Positions 12,275-23,809 of a DNA stretch of 55,825 bases are shown one piece after another. The DNA is from Carex sylvatica (Eukaryota; Streptophyta; Magnoliopsida; Poales; Cyperaceae), in the NCBI GenBank assembly GCA_964058845.1, contig CAXKVR010000459.1, positions 1 to 55,825 on the forward strand, given 5' to 3'. The notes beneath the pieces are model-generated. The model made no database searches. It was not told the DNA's origin and worked only from the letters and a program-made list of their open reading frames with translations. How positions within the stretch are numbered: the first letter of the stretch is position 1; every line of letters starts with the position of its first letter. A program made the position numbers and the translations under genes.

Positions 12275-12638
12275 GAGGAGGGTTCAAATGCACCTAAATT
12301 TTTGTGCACCCAAATGCACCCTATCTTTTATATATTTTATCTCTGTTTTTAAAGTCAAAACAGTCAATCTGAACCGTTAGATGCAATCTATATATTAAGA
12401 TGTGCTTGGAGACCAAATTTTACATTTTTTGAAATTTTTTTACTATTTATTAAACCACTTTGAAAATCGCTGATCCAATGGTCTAGAAAATATAAAATCA
12501 GTGATTTTCAAAGTGACTTAATAAATAGTAAAAAAATTTCAAAAATTGTAAAAATTGGTCTCTAAGTACATCTTAATATTCAGACTTTGAAAACAGAGAA
12601 AAATAATTTGAAAAATAGATTGCATTTGAATCCTCCTC
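12275..12638. mobile_element. Mutator-type MITE, 364 bp
   Basis: Near-complete palindrome with ends gaggagggttcaaatgca and the complement of gaggaggattcaaatgca. Flanks ataatgaaa (12266-12274) and gtaatgaaa (12639-12647) agree at 8 of 9 positions. The inner arm blocks (tggagaccaaattttaca and its complement) are related to those of the elements at 11502 and 38581. It sits inside a further remnant of the same family (about 12170-12265). Confidence 0.75.
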
Positions 12639-12647
12639 GTAATGAAA

Positions 12648-14868
12648 ACCACGTGTTTATTTTTTATTTTTCCTACAAGTTCGTATACTTAGGTGCTTTT
12701 GTAATACAAAAAATAAAACTTGATATTGGCAGAATCAACACTGACTAAACTGTAATCATCTCACCGATTTTTTAAATTGAACAAAATTGTTCTTTTTCTC
12801 TCTCGATACTGCTCTTCCTTTTCCTCCGTTGGAGGATCAACTCGTTCAGACAAGAACAAACCATTTGACTGAGATGACTGGTTAATATATCGACTTGTTC
12901 TCTAGTCACGTTTGATTGTTACTCAATTTAAAGAGAATTAAGTTACTTATCTTATCTTATTATCACAGCTGAAGTCATGACTTAAATTAATCATATGAAA
13001 AAAATAAGATGCTAAAAAATTAATCAATGTCTATGACAATAGACCTCCCAATCGCAAAGCAAATTAATATAAAATTAATTAATCCGTATAGAGGTGGAAT
13101 AATTTGCTCCGAATGACCTTATATTTTACTCCATATATCTTACTATTTATTTTTTATTCACCGTTTTACAAAATTAAATATGAAAAAAAATTACTCCACC
13201 TCTTACACATAGACAAGTATGACATATCTCACTTCTTATATTAAGCATTTAGATGTTATGAGCTGCCAATAACTTTAATTAAAAGATGAAATTTTATATT
13301 GAATACCAGCCTTTCAATCAAATATTCTGTCTTTTTTTATTATGTGTATCTTTTTTTTATGTTCTTTTATGTTATTTTATGTGTAGAAGTATAAATTTAT
13401 TTATACACGTACCCGTCACATGCACGTACTTCCTATTTTTTTTTTTAATCAAACTTTCCTAAATAAAAACCACAAAATGACATATTATAATATCTATATC
13501 AAATTATTAACTCATTTTCTTTACGGCTGTTGTTTCCATTTTAGTTTATGAATTATCTGTACATTATGGATTTTAGACAAGTTTTATTTTATGTTGCCAA
13601 AAAAGTTAGAATTGAAGGAGCAGAGCTGCTAAATGATCTCAGTAAAAATAATACTAATAAATGTTAAATTATAGTGATTTCTTTAAATCGATTTAGATTT
13701 GAAATCAATAGACCTATAAGTAACATTTTAAATTGAAATTAAACATTTGAATTGTAATATACACTGTATGTACGTCATGTGTGTGGCGGAAAATACAAAT
13801 TTGATGCATGAAAGTTTGTAATTCATCAAAAAGGGAAAAATACATTGGTGGTACACATTTATTTGATTATTTCCATTACAGATTTTAATACTGGATATAT
13901 AAATGTGAAGATTTTAGTACGCACATAGTCATCACTATTTGAACTATGAGTAAGGCTTGGGTGCTATGGATATACATTGGTTATATAATACGGTCTCAAA
14001 AATATATCGTATAAATTTTAAACTTTAATTTAAGTAGTTCAATAAATTAGTTATATAATAAGCTTGTAAGTTACTAATTTTTATTATTTTTAGAATTGTT
14101 TTTACAATTTTTTATGATTTATGAAAGATGGCCTAAAAAAAAAAAAAAATTGTCAATATTTTGAGCGAGAGCGAGAAATAAGATATGAACCATATGAAGT
14201 TAACATTTGTAATTTTATTATGTATTTTCAATTGTAGTAATTGAATATTTGTTTTCTCTTTAATTGATACAAGATGTATAACACTAGTGGCATCGTTGTT
14301 GTGGCTCCGCTACAAGAGACAATTTTTTCTTCTTCTATATGGTGGCGCCACATATATCTAAATATTTAAAAAATATTTACATATGAATGTTATTGCATCT
14401 AACGTTATCTAGCATTATATTGATAGCCCAGTTAAAAAAAATATATCAAACAACTTGATGCTTTAAAAAAGTGAATGTCTAGACAAACTCATCCTGACTA
14501 TTTGATGTTGCTGCTCTCTTTGTCATCAGTTCAGTTTCTCTCCATCTCAAGACCATTAGAAGACATATACAATCTCTATTATTTTCCTTTAATCACAGTG
14601 ATGGATAGAGAGGAAAAGAGAAGCAAATGGATGAAACAGAAGATCATCAACCTCTTGAATAATCACAACTCCTGCAACAATGTCCCTAGCTACATAACCA
14701 ACGAAATCAATTATCGCTCTTCACAAACAAATACTACAAAATAGATTTTAAACAATTATAAAATCCAATCCCATACCATAGATTGAGCCTATTGCATGAA
14801 ATATCGAGTGGATACCAGTGGTATGCATTTCGCTGTACTTGTAAACCCATAGCAGATAACTGAATAGA
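12648..14868. other. Intergenic DNA, nothing recognised
   Basis: Very AT-rich, with homopolymer runs and no convincing coding frame, RNA gene or terminal repeat. The short open frame near 14475-14744 has no recognisable domain. Confidence 0.5.
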
Positions 14869-16326
14869 AAAGCAATCATAACAGAGGGAAGTGACGTAGC
14901 TCGAAGACAAAAAGGACCGATGGCAGTGAGAAGCGTGAGAAGGGTAGTGTGAGCCTGTGAGGGAGGGACAAGCGGCTGGCAATAGGGGAAAGACGGAGGG
15001 AAGAGAACCAACACGCTGCAATCATAACAGAGGGAAGTGACGTAGCTCGAAGACAAAAAGGACCGATGGCAGTGAGAAGCGTGAGAAGGGTAGTGTGAGC
15101 CTGTGAGGGAGGGACAAGCGGCTGGCAATAGGGGAAAGACGGAGGGAAGAGAACCAACACGCTGCAATCATAACAGAGGGAAGTGACGTAGCTCGAAGAC
15201 AAAAAGGACCGATGGCAGTGAGAAGCGTGAGAAGGGTAGTGTGAGCCTGTGAGGGAGGGACAAGCGGCTGGCAATAGGGGAAAGACGGAGGGAACAGAAC
15301 CAACACGCTGCAATCATAACAGAGGGAAGTGACGTAGCTCGAAGACAAAAAGGACCGATGGCAGTGAGAAGCGTGAGAAGGGTAGTGTGAGCCTGTGAGG
15401 GAGGGACAAGCGGCTGGCAATAGGGGAAAGACGGAGGGAACAGAACCAACACGCTGCAATCATAACAGAGGGAAGTGACGTAGCTCGAAGACAAAAAGGA
15501 CCGATGGCAGTGAGAAGCGTGAGAAGGGTAGTGTGAGCCTGTGAGGGAGGGACAAGCGGCTGGCAATAGGGGAAAGACGGAGGGAAGAGAACCAACACGC
15601 TGCAATCATAACAGAGGGAAGTGACGTAGCTCGAAGACAAAAAGGACCGATGGCAGTGAGAAGCGTGAGAAGGGTAGTGTGAGCCTGTGAGGGAGGGACA
15701 AGCGGCTGGCAATAGGGGAAAGACGGAGGGAACAGAACCAACACGCTGCAATCATAACAGAGGGAAGTGACGTAGCTCGAAGACAAAAAGGACCGATGGC
15801 AGTGAGAAGCGTGAGAAGGGTAGTGTGAGCCTGTGAGGGAGGGACAAGCGGCTGGCAATAGGGGAAAGACGGAGGGAACAGAACCAACACGCTGCAATCA
15901 TAACAGAGGGAAGTGACGTAGCTCGAAGACAAAAAGGACCGATGGCAGTGAGAAGCGTGAGAAGGGTAGTGTGAGCCTGTGAGGGAGGGACAAGCGGCTG
16001 GCAATAGGGGAAAGACGGAGGGAACAGAACCAACACGCTGCAATCATAACAGAGGGAAGTGACGTAGCTCGAAGACAAAAAGGACCGATGGCAGTGAGAA
16101 GCGTGAGAAGGGTAGTGTGAGCCTGTGAGGGAGGGACAAGCGGCTGGCAATAGGGGAAAGACGGAGGGAAGAGAACCAACACGCTGCAATCATAACAGAG
16201 GGAAGTGACGTAGCTCGAAGACAAAAAGGACCGATGGCAGTGAGAAGCGTGAGAAGGGTAGTGTGAGCCTGTGAGGGAGGGACAAGCGGCTGGCAATAGG
16301 GGAAAGACGGAGGGAACAGAACCAAC
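14869..16326. repeat. Tandem array, about ten 146-bp units
   Basis: The block aacagagggaagtgacgtag recurs every 146 bp about ten times. The units are identical to the eye except for one position, gggaa[G/C]agaacc, which reads G,G,C,C,G,C,C,C,G,C along the array. The array is far more GC-rich than its surroundings. Its minus strand gives repeated 145-aa open frames only because 146 is not a multiple of three and few stops occur; they look like by-products, not genes. Each unit has one TGACGT. Confidence 0.97.
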
Positions 16327-17183
16327 GTGGAGCGCTCCACCTATGACATTAAATGAGAGGGGTTCTACTGTTCATCGCTGACGCAATACTTTGCAGTTAT
16401 TAATATCTAGGAGTGGTTTGACCACAACATCTAGGAGTGGACGGGCGACGATTATCCAGTCGTGTGATGATAATCGAACGAGCAAGATCTATAGAAGAAT
16501 TATAGATGCATACGCTGGCCCGGTAATAAAGTCAATAATCGGACTTTGAAAAAAAGAAAAACAAACCGCATTTCCCATTCATTCATTTGCGTAATTGCGT
16601 GTGCCGGTGTGCGGCGTAGCAATAAATATCCAAACTCTAATTACACACTCCACTCGTGTCCACTCCACGCGCTCGCCTCGCTGTATTCAAAAATCTCCAC
16701 ACTTGTGTTGTCGTAGACCTTGTAGGTTCGGTCCAAGTCCAACCCACCCCTCTCATCGGGCTCGGGCTCGGTCTCGGTCTCGGTCTTGGACCGTCTTTGC
16801 TTTAGGCGCAAGAAAACAATAATCTTGATTGTCATAGACTCCATATAAATTGTAAACACCCGGTTTATTTAAATCATGTGGACCAAAACGTTGAAAATAT
16901 GTCAAATCGCAAGCCGAGTAGCCGACCTTTGCATTGCATTGGGAGATTGAGATGCATGCAACGCGTTTAGTCAACAAGTCTATGGGTATGCTATTTGTAC
17001 ACCCGAATTTGAACCGCCTTACGCTCCCCTCTTGCATTGCATCCATCTCCTCTCAATTTCTCGGTTTTCTCCCTCAACCAAGGGTTTGCTCAAAACCTCA
17101 AGCGGCGACCGCAGATACATAAAGCTGACCGCTCCTAGAGAGAGATAGCGCAAGAGTGAGAGGGGGGACTTGTTATTGCAGAG
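16327..17183 (+). promoter_or_regulatory. Upstream region of the RCD1/SRO1 gene
   Basis: It begins with a perfect 14-bp palindrome, GTGGAGCGCTCCAC (16327-16340), at the array border. A direct repeat atctaggagtgg follows at 16405-16416 and 16429-16440, then a run of CTCGGG/CTCGGT hexamers near 16755-16795. The transcription start is probably just before 17184, but no clear TATA box was found. Confidence 0.45.
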
Positions 17184-18233
17184 ATGAATCCTCAGATCAG
17201 CAACTGCGCTAGGTACGTTTCTAGCTCTTCACAAATCTGACTTTTAAGGATATTTCCTCATCCAATTGCTTCAATTTTTTTTTTTTCTATGGATTTGATT
17301 GGTGTTACTTTGGTGTTATTGATCGGATCTGCCGTGCTATTTCGTGTTATCGATCTCGATCCGTTGATTGTCATATCGTTTGTCCTAATTACTACGTAGA
17401 ATTTGGGGATTTTTTCTTGTCAGGGCTATAAGGCCCAACTAGTGCCAATATATGTTCAATTATTGTTATTAGTGGCTTCATCCAACTGTTTTCTTCTGTG
17501 ATATATACTTAGTCGTTATAAAACAATTAAATTTTTAATTATATCACTTTTCTCATTTCTCATGCTATGTATGCTCTGCCTATTACAGATCTTTTGTTTA
17601 ATTGAAGATAGGAGAGATGTTTATATAGTTTACAAGTGTGGATGATTGTAAATATAACAGTTTTAGTTTATATTTCGAATTTGGGGCAGTTCTAATCAGT
17701 ATTACTATATTCTTTGGTTAATGGAAATAAGTTGTCGTACATAGCTTTTCCTGTGATTGCATGAGCGACACCCTTTATCAACAATATGAATATTTTTGAC
17801 AAATCAATTATGAGTATGCATGGTTCATGTGCTTCTTTACAATTGAATTTTTTTCCTATGAATATTTCAATTTTATGCTGAAGCGCGGGAAACTCAATAA
17901 CTCATAACACAACAAATATGAGTCCATTATCTTTTGGGTCTTGTAACGGTCCATATTTGTTGTGCTCCTACCATCTTAGGTTTTGTATAAAGAAGAGTAT
18001 AATTACAATCGTGCCCAACACATCTGGCTATGGCCAAGCTAAAAGATATACTCAGTGGGATTCCATTATCAATGTGAACATTACTTGAAGGTTGCATATT
18101 TTTTATAGGTGCAGGTACTTACTATTTGTATAACCATTTCAGGGTTATTGCACAGAATATCTTCTCAAGCCCGAGTACAGTTGCTTACACATCATGGACC
18201 AGTACCGTAGGTCGCATTTCCTTTTCTAGTTAG
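17184..18233 (+). other. Spliced leader of RCD1/SRO1 with a 39-codon uORF
   Basis: ATG at 17184, donor after 17212 (ag|gtacg), acceptor before 18143 (tttcag|gg), stop TAG at 18231-18233. The joined frame is 120 nt, 39 codons plus stop, beginning MNPQISNCAR and continuing VIAQNIFSS. It ends 70 nt before the main ATG. Intron 17213-18142 is a typical 5'-UTR intron. Whether the peptide is translated or conserved is unknown. Confidence 0.5.
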
Positions 18234-18303
18234 ATTACTCTAGTGGAGGCTAGTCTGTTTCATATTACCTTTCTCTTTTCAATCTTTCTTTTCTTTTCTA
18301 AAA

Positions 18304-21300
18304 ATGGAGTCCACCCCCGAAAAGGCATTGGGTAATAAGCAATGCATTAGAAACCGTGACAACTCTGACAACCTCAAACGAAAGCGCAATCCATCTGAAC
18401 AAAACCATAATCCCCGCTTGGGCCAGCTCATCAAAAACAGCTATCACAACTTCATGTCAAGCAGCTTGCCGAGCCGTGTGCTAGTTCATGAAGATGGCAG
18501 TTGGGTAGATTTCCCTGACCAGATTGTAAAATTGGCCCAATCTGATTTCAAATTGAAGAAGGCGATTACTGAGGCTAAGCATGGACATCAGATTGTGCTT
18601 CTGGATTTTGTGCACATGGTTTCTGTTGACCAAGAAACAGGCGAACAAAAGCCGATTGCATGGATTGATGAAGAAGGAAAATGCTTTTTCCCTGAATTAT
18701 ACTCTTACTGTGACCATAACAGTGTAAACAATACTGATGTGGCCAATCCTGATGCATCAGAAAGTGATGATGAGAGCTCTAACTCGGACACAAATCTGGT
18801 TAATGAAAATAAAAGGGTCAAAACCGTAAACTGTGCTGACACTGTCGAAACTGTAGGAGAGAATGATCCAAGCCCACTTTACCCTTTACATGACAAATCT
18901 AGCAGTTTAGTAAACCAACATGTGGGATATGCTGTGAAAAACATGTTGCTAAAAGGATTGGGTGCAATCATTACCGAAAAGGATGTTCTGGCTGTTGGGA
19001 CTCCGTTACCTGATGATATGGGTCGTGCCTGTTTCAGCCTATTCCAGAAGGAGGTCGAGATAATGAAGAGTAGTCGAGGAAACGCTAATGTGAGGTATGC
19101 CTGGGCTGCTTGCTCAAAGGTAGATCTGGACCAGATGGTGGCACGTGGTGTTTTGCAGCTCGGAAAGCCTCTCAATTCACCTCCGTTTGGTATCGGTACA
19201 CATCTTGCACCGGCCAATTGTTCCAATATCTGGTATGGCCTTTTATTGAAATCTCTTTGTCGGTTTTTTGGGGTACTGTATTTTTTCTTTTACTGATACG
19301 GAGCATGATCATCATGCTATATTTTTTTCTTTCTTTTTGGATTCGTAATGTGTTGTTCGTGCATGTTTCCTTGCATGTCTTAATAGACAACTGGCCTACA
19401 TAGGGGTTAAACATTGGTCATAGAGTTGTTTTTGACTTTGAGCTGGGAGATGGTGAGCTTCTTGGATCTATTGATTGAAGCATTCAATCATAAATAATTT
19501 GAATTTTTTTTTTTTCCCTTCTTTTGAGGGTTCGCTTTAATTACGACAGATGATACTGGCCTGACCAGTTATTTGCCTTGTTGACAGAACAGAACCACAG
19601 TACAATTGGTTCTGCAACTGTTTCATCTCTGACAGAGAGCAGGTCCTCGCGGGGCCTCCGAAGCATTGCTGAAATCTCTCATCTCTTGATGAATATTCTT
19701 CCTGTATTTATTTTACTTCATTTTGTTGCCATTCCAGTACATGTAATGAAATACAAGAGTGATGTAACTGAATTAACATGTTCTGCAGTGCTAGCTACTC
19801 AGATGCTGATGAAAACGGTATAATCCGCATGGTGCTGTGCCGTGTCATTATGGGTAATGTGGAGGTTGTTCAACAAGGATCAAAGCAAACTTGTTCTAGC
19901 AATCCAAATTTTGATAGCGGAGTAGATGATGTCGCCAATCCAAAACACTATGTGATTTGGGATATGCATGTAAATATGCGCGTGTTTCCTGAGTTTGTAG
20001 TGGCAATCAGAATGCCGTCCCGAGCCAAAGGTTCAAAAGTTTTTTCTACTCCCAAATTTTTTTTGCTTCTATTTTTGGAATATATACTTGTGTTAACTTT
20101 ATTATTCAATGAATCGCATTGAAAACATCCCATACAGAATATTGAATATCCATATGAACTTGATGAACATTGCAAATTACCTGACTTGTCATTGTCAAGA
20201 GGGCATTTATGGTAATTATCTGCTTTTTTGATAAAATGGGTGAGTCTCTACTTCTGAAAGGTGTCTTGTGAAATTAACTTTTCTTATATCTTATTTTAAG
20301 TAAACTGATATGGTATGTGATATTCTGGAAGGTGTCTTTTGAAACTAGCTTTGCTTAAAAGAAGTTGTGTTGGTGCTTAGAATCATTTTGGTTTGGTGTC
20401 TTTGTGCAGAAAGTTTGGTTGTGAGAGACAGCGAATCTAACATGTCTGTGGTCACCAGTTCTAGTGTTCCCCTTAGTGTGCTTCAGGTGTGTACATTTTG
20501 TTGATGTTCTTTGTAATGTCCCTTTCAATTGTACATTGTGCAATGTCTCGTACTCTTGTTTATTTTTTGTGTCTAATTCTAAATATATAGCAGGGTGAAG
20601 GAAACATTGAGAGATCTCCTGCTGTGGCAAAGAATTTGAGTACTCCTTTGCTTGGCGGGGCCCAGAGGGCAGCCCCCACTTCGCCTTGGATGCCTTTTTC
20701 TATGCTTTTTGCGGCAATTTCTACCAAAGTCTCCCCCCAGCACATGGATTTGGTCAATATTCACTACGAATTTTTCAAGGTATGTCGCTCCATTCCCTTT
20801 TTGTCATAACTTGTCAATACAATGCTACTTGCATTAATCCCATCTTTGTGCTCATGAAATTGGCATACCTTGCACTTACCTCGGCCTAGTCAATTACGGG
20901 CAGAGCATAGATCATTGAATTTAAAATGATGTCTGGTTGTATTACTAAAATATACGTTATACCTGGTTAATTTTATGGTTAAGAGTTATATATCTGATAA
21001 ATCTTATGCCTGATGAGGACCTGACCTATAGTTCTAGTCTATGTTGCTTAGCCTTGGCTAAGACGGCTTAAAGCTATCATGTGGCATGTGAAATTTGAAG
21101 TGCCAAAAAGATTAATAAATGGTCTATGAATGAAGCTTAACATTTTGAATATATTGTCTTTATGTTTGATAGAACAAAAAGATTAGCAGGCTCGACTTGG
21201 TAAAAAAACTGAGGGATATAGTTGGTGACAAACTACTCATATCTACCATTACAAGGCTTCAGCACAAGGTATGCTCTAATTTTACCTCTTTTCTGTGTTA

Positions 21301-21475
21301 CTCACTGCTTTTTAGTGTTATATTTATGTATGTATTATGTATTACTCCATATGTTATTCTCATCATTCAACAATGTGTTAACCCCATAAATTTTATAATC
21401 TATCATGAGCAGTTGCCAAGAGTTGAGGGGCAAGAGACTCAGGGACTGTGGGCCCGGATGTCAGTGAAGCCTTAA
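18304..21475 (+). CDS. RCD1: RCD1/SRO1-type WWE-PARP-RST protein, 6 coding exons
   Basis: Plant nuclear hub protein that binds many transcription factors and modulates oxidative-stress, hormone and developmental responses. Exons 18304-19232, 19789-20030, 20410-20486, 20591-20779, 21173-21268, 21413-21475 sum to 1596 nt (531 aa), all GT-AG and in frame. A basic LKRKR stretch (about 24-28) is a likely NLS. The WWE domain (about 58-135) reads RVLVHEDGSWVDFP to PIAWIDEEGKCFFPELY. The PARP-like domain (about 200-400) contains ANVRYAWAACSK, FGIGTHLAPANCS and NGIIRMVLCRVIMGNVE. The RST domain (about 440-511) runs from SPWMPFSMLFAAIS to LVKKLRDIVGDKLLISTIT. Family members generally lack the H-Y-E catalytic triad, so it is probably an inactive PARP. 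The WWE domain excludes the SRO2-SRO5 group; RCD1 and SRO1 cannot be told apart here and the gene is probably ancestral to both. Confidence 0.93.
20591..20593 (+). other. NAGNAG tandem acceptor, exon 4 of RCD1/SRO1
   Basis: The acceptor reads tatagcag|ggtgaa. Splicing after TAG adds one Gln codon (cag); splicing after CAG leaves it out. Both keep the frame. Confidence 0.6.
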
Positions 21476-21889
21476 ATCGGCATGGAGTTGCAAATGGAGA
21501 ATTATGGTTTGCGTGGAGTGGATGTAGAGTCTAATGAGGCTTTGTTCGGTTTTAACAGTAGCTGTTTTTTACCTGTGATTGTAAGGCACATTGAACTTTG
21601 TTGTGTTTTGTTTAGGGTCTCCCTTATGTTGTACTTTGATAAATAACCGTTTGTTGTGTTGTATATTGAACGTGTTTTGGATAATCCATACAATGATTCG
21701 ACTGTGGCTGATGATTATCATTATTTATTTTTAGTGGTGCCCCTGTTCGGATTCTTCCTATATAGTAAGTCAACCCCCTTCCTCTCCTGGACTCTGGATC
21801 TTCCGAATTACATCAAAAGTTTTAAATTTTGATCCAGACTGTCTGATTAAAATTGTGATCAATCATGTTTAAGGGATCTCTTTACATTG
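21476..21889 (+). other. 3' UTR and flank of RCD1/SRO1
   Basis: T-rich sequence after the stop codon that should include the 3' UTR. No further gene was seen before the inverted-repeat region starting near 21890. Confidence 0.5.
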
Positions 21890-22321
21890 AGCTCCAGAAG
21901 TGGAGCCCATGCCCATCTGTATTTTGATGGGTTGTTTCTACCGTTTGATCGAATTATCTATTCTATGATTCTATCGTTTGATTAACAAATCACTTTCTCA
22001 AACTCCAATTAAACATGTTAAACCTCTCTTCCTGTCTCTCGTCTCCACCAATTTTCATCTCCCTCTCCGTTACAGAACCATTGTTTTCGCCTCTCTCGAC
22101 CCCGCTCAATATGCCATGGCTTGCCTCAAATCCAGTAGTGCCTCAGCGGAGGCTTCAATCACTAGTTAGCAATTCTCCTTGGCCGTGCCTGGTGTCTCTC
22201 CTTCTCTCTCTCGCTTTGCTTAGTATCATTGATTGCTTTTGATTTACTTGTGATTAGTTTTTCTCAATTCTATCTAGGTAAAATTGTTGATAATGAAATA
22301 TGCTGCGATGCATAAATACAG

Positions 22322-22574
22322 GTGGTTGTGGATCCCACCATTTTTTCAGACCTCAATTTAGTTGTAGATGCAATGGAGTATCTTAATTATGGTAAAAGTG
22401 TCGGAAGGTAAACTACACCCATTTTTCTGAAGTACCTTAAAAATACTGAAAATTATGTCTAACTTTGCAACCTATTTTCTCTTGACCAAGTTGATTGCAT
22501 TCAATTATGATCTACATGTGCAGGTTGTAGTATGTGTTGATCCAGTGTTCAGCAAGATCTTGTCTAGGCTATGA
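22322..22574 (+). pseudogene. C-terminal fragment of an NQR-like (MDR) oxidoreductase
   Basis: Exon-like piece 22322-22407 (after acag, before ag|gtaaac) encodes VVVDPTIFSDLNLVVDAMEY and then LNYGKSVG. Piece 22524-22574 (after tgcag) encodes VVVCVDPVFSKILSRL and a stop. This is the pattern of the last strands of medium-chain zinc-type dehydrogenase / quinone oxidoreductases, and the final SRL is a peroxisomal PTS1-type tail, known for the plant NQR protein. Joining the two pieces at the visible splice sites shifts the frame by one base and hits TAG, so the fragment is broken. No catalytic or nucleotide-binding part is present. It lies between inverted repeats, so capture by a transposon is possible. 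Confidence 0.55.
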
Positions 22575-23633
22575 TGAGTACCGTCAGATCTTGCTTCTTT
22601 CTGTAGGTAGTTCAAACTAAAAAGATGTCAATAAAATTGGGGTGAACTTCAACAATGTTTTGCCAAAATAAAATAATTATCAGCAGTGGTTAACATGTTA
22701 GGTGTTGTAACATCAGCTGTTACGACCTTGCTGGTGGAATAAGGTACTACCTCGTTACATCTCATGTTAATCGACTTCCGAAATGAGATATAGGGACAAT
22801 TATTACACTTGTAGGGCTTGTTCGACTGGGTGAGAATATAGATTAAGTGATCGTAATAGGATGTCTATTCCCACTAAACAGACTCATAATTGATTGGATT
22901 ACACTTGTAGGGCCTCTTGTCATCTCTGGACAAATTTGTTCTCTCTCTTCTACGTACCCGCACTATTAATTTCTAACTGGCAGCTCTGTTGTAAGTTGAT
23001 TCTAAAGAATTGGGTTAGGTGAACCGTGTACACTAATACCGTGATTCTATTAATTTTTTACCGGAAGCTCCATAGTAGATTGATTCTGGTAATTTTCCAC
23101 TGACAGCTCTAGTAATTTCTCACTCAGGTGCACTAATATGGCCTTTTAGATTCCTTAGTTGTTGGCTTTTTGAGAAATTTTTTTGGTTGTTGGTACTATT
23201 GATGATAATAAAAATCATAGTTTGGTTAACCAGCCATAATTGTTTCTATGAATATTGTAACAAATAATATTTAATACTTGACAATGATGCTATTAATTAG
23301 TTAGGGGTGCTCATGGTATTGGCCACCTTAATTTGTTGATTCAAAACATGCTTAAAATTTCTTTAATTATAATGATAGTATGATGCCTATTTTGACAACA
23401 TAAATCATTTTTTCTGGTCCCAGGAAACTAGGATGAGCAGGAAATAGAATCCCACTTGATGCTTATAATTGGGCAAAAATTTATGAGCAGAGAAAACAAT
23501 TTTATGAGCAGCACCTTTTCTGATTCCAACAAACTTCATTACAGTTGCTTTACGTTTCTGCTCTTAATTAATTAATTAATTTTTTTTAATATAAAAAGGA
23601 AAAACTAATCCATACTATACTCTTGTAATAGCA

Positions 23634-23809
23634 ATTCGCCAAACAGACCCCAATTGCTCTACAATATGATGAGGATGTTTTTTGGGGGACGAAAAAGAAG
23701 ACCTACGAGAAAGATGAAGATTCAACAGACATCTATTTTGGAGACATGTTACAAACAACTATTAAAGATGCGTTGTGGGAAAACATGCAAAACAGAAGCA
23801 GCCATAGGA
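23634..23809 (+). pseudogene. Exon-like fragment of unknown origin
   Basis: After a possible acceptor (aatag|caattc) the frame reads QFAKQTPIALQYDEDVFWGT, then an acidic stretch and ...KDALWENMQNRSSHRN before a stop. I do not recognise the family with confidence. The ending resembles the C-terminal tail of Harbinger-type transposases (IRDxIxxxMW), and the piece adjoins Harbinger-like ends, but this is weak. An ATG-initiated frame in another phase (23654-23857) is less convincing. Confidence 0.3.

Noticed and set aside
14748..16340. A series of overlapping 145-aa open frames on the minus strand (MQRVGS...VFELRHFPLL)
   Set aside because: They are the same 146-bp tandem unit read through its three phases. 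No known domain, no separate start context, and each ORF simply repeats the last one shifted by one unit.
18575..19226. Open frames on the minus strand inside the RCD1/SRO1 exon
   Set aside because: They are antisense to a well-supported 929-bp coding exon and show no family similarity.
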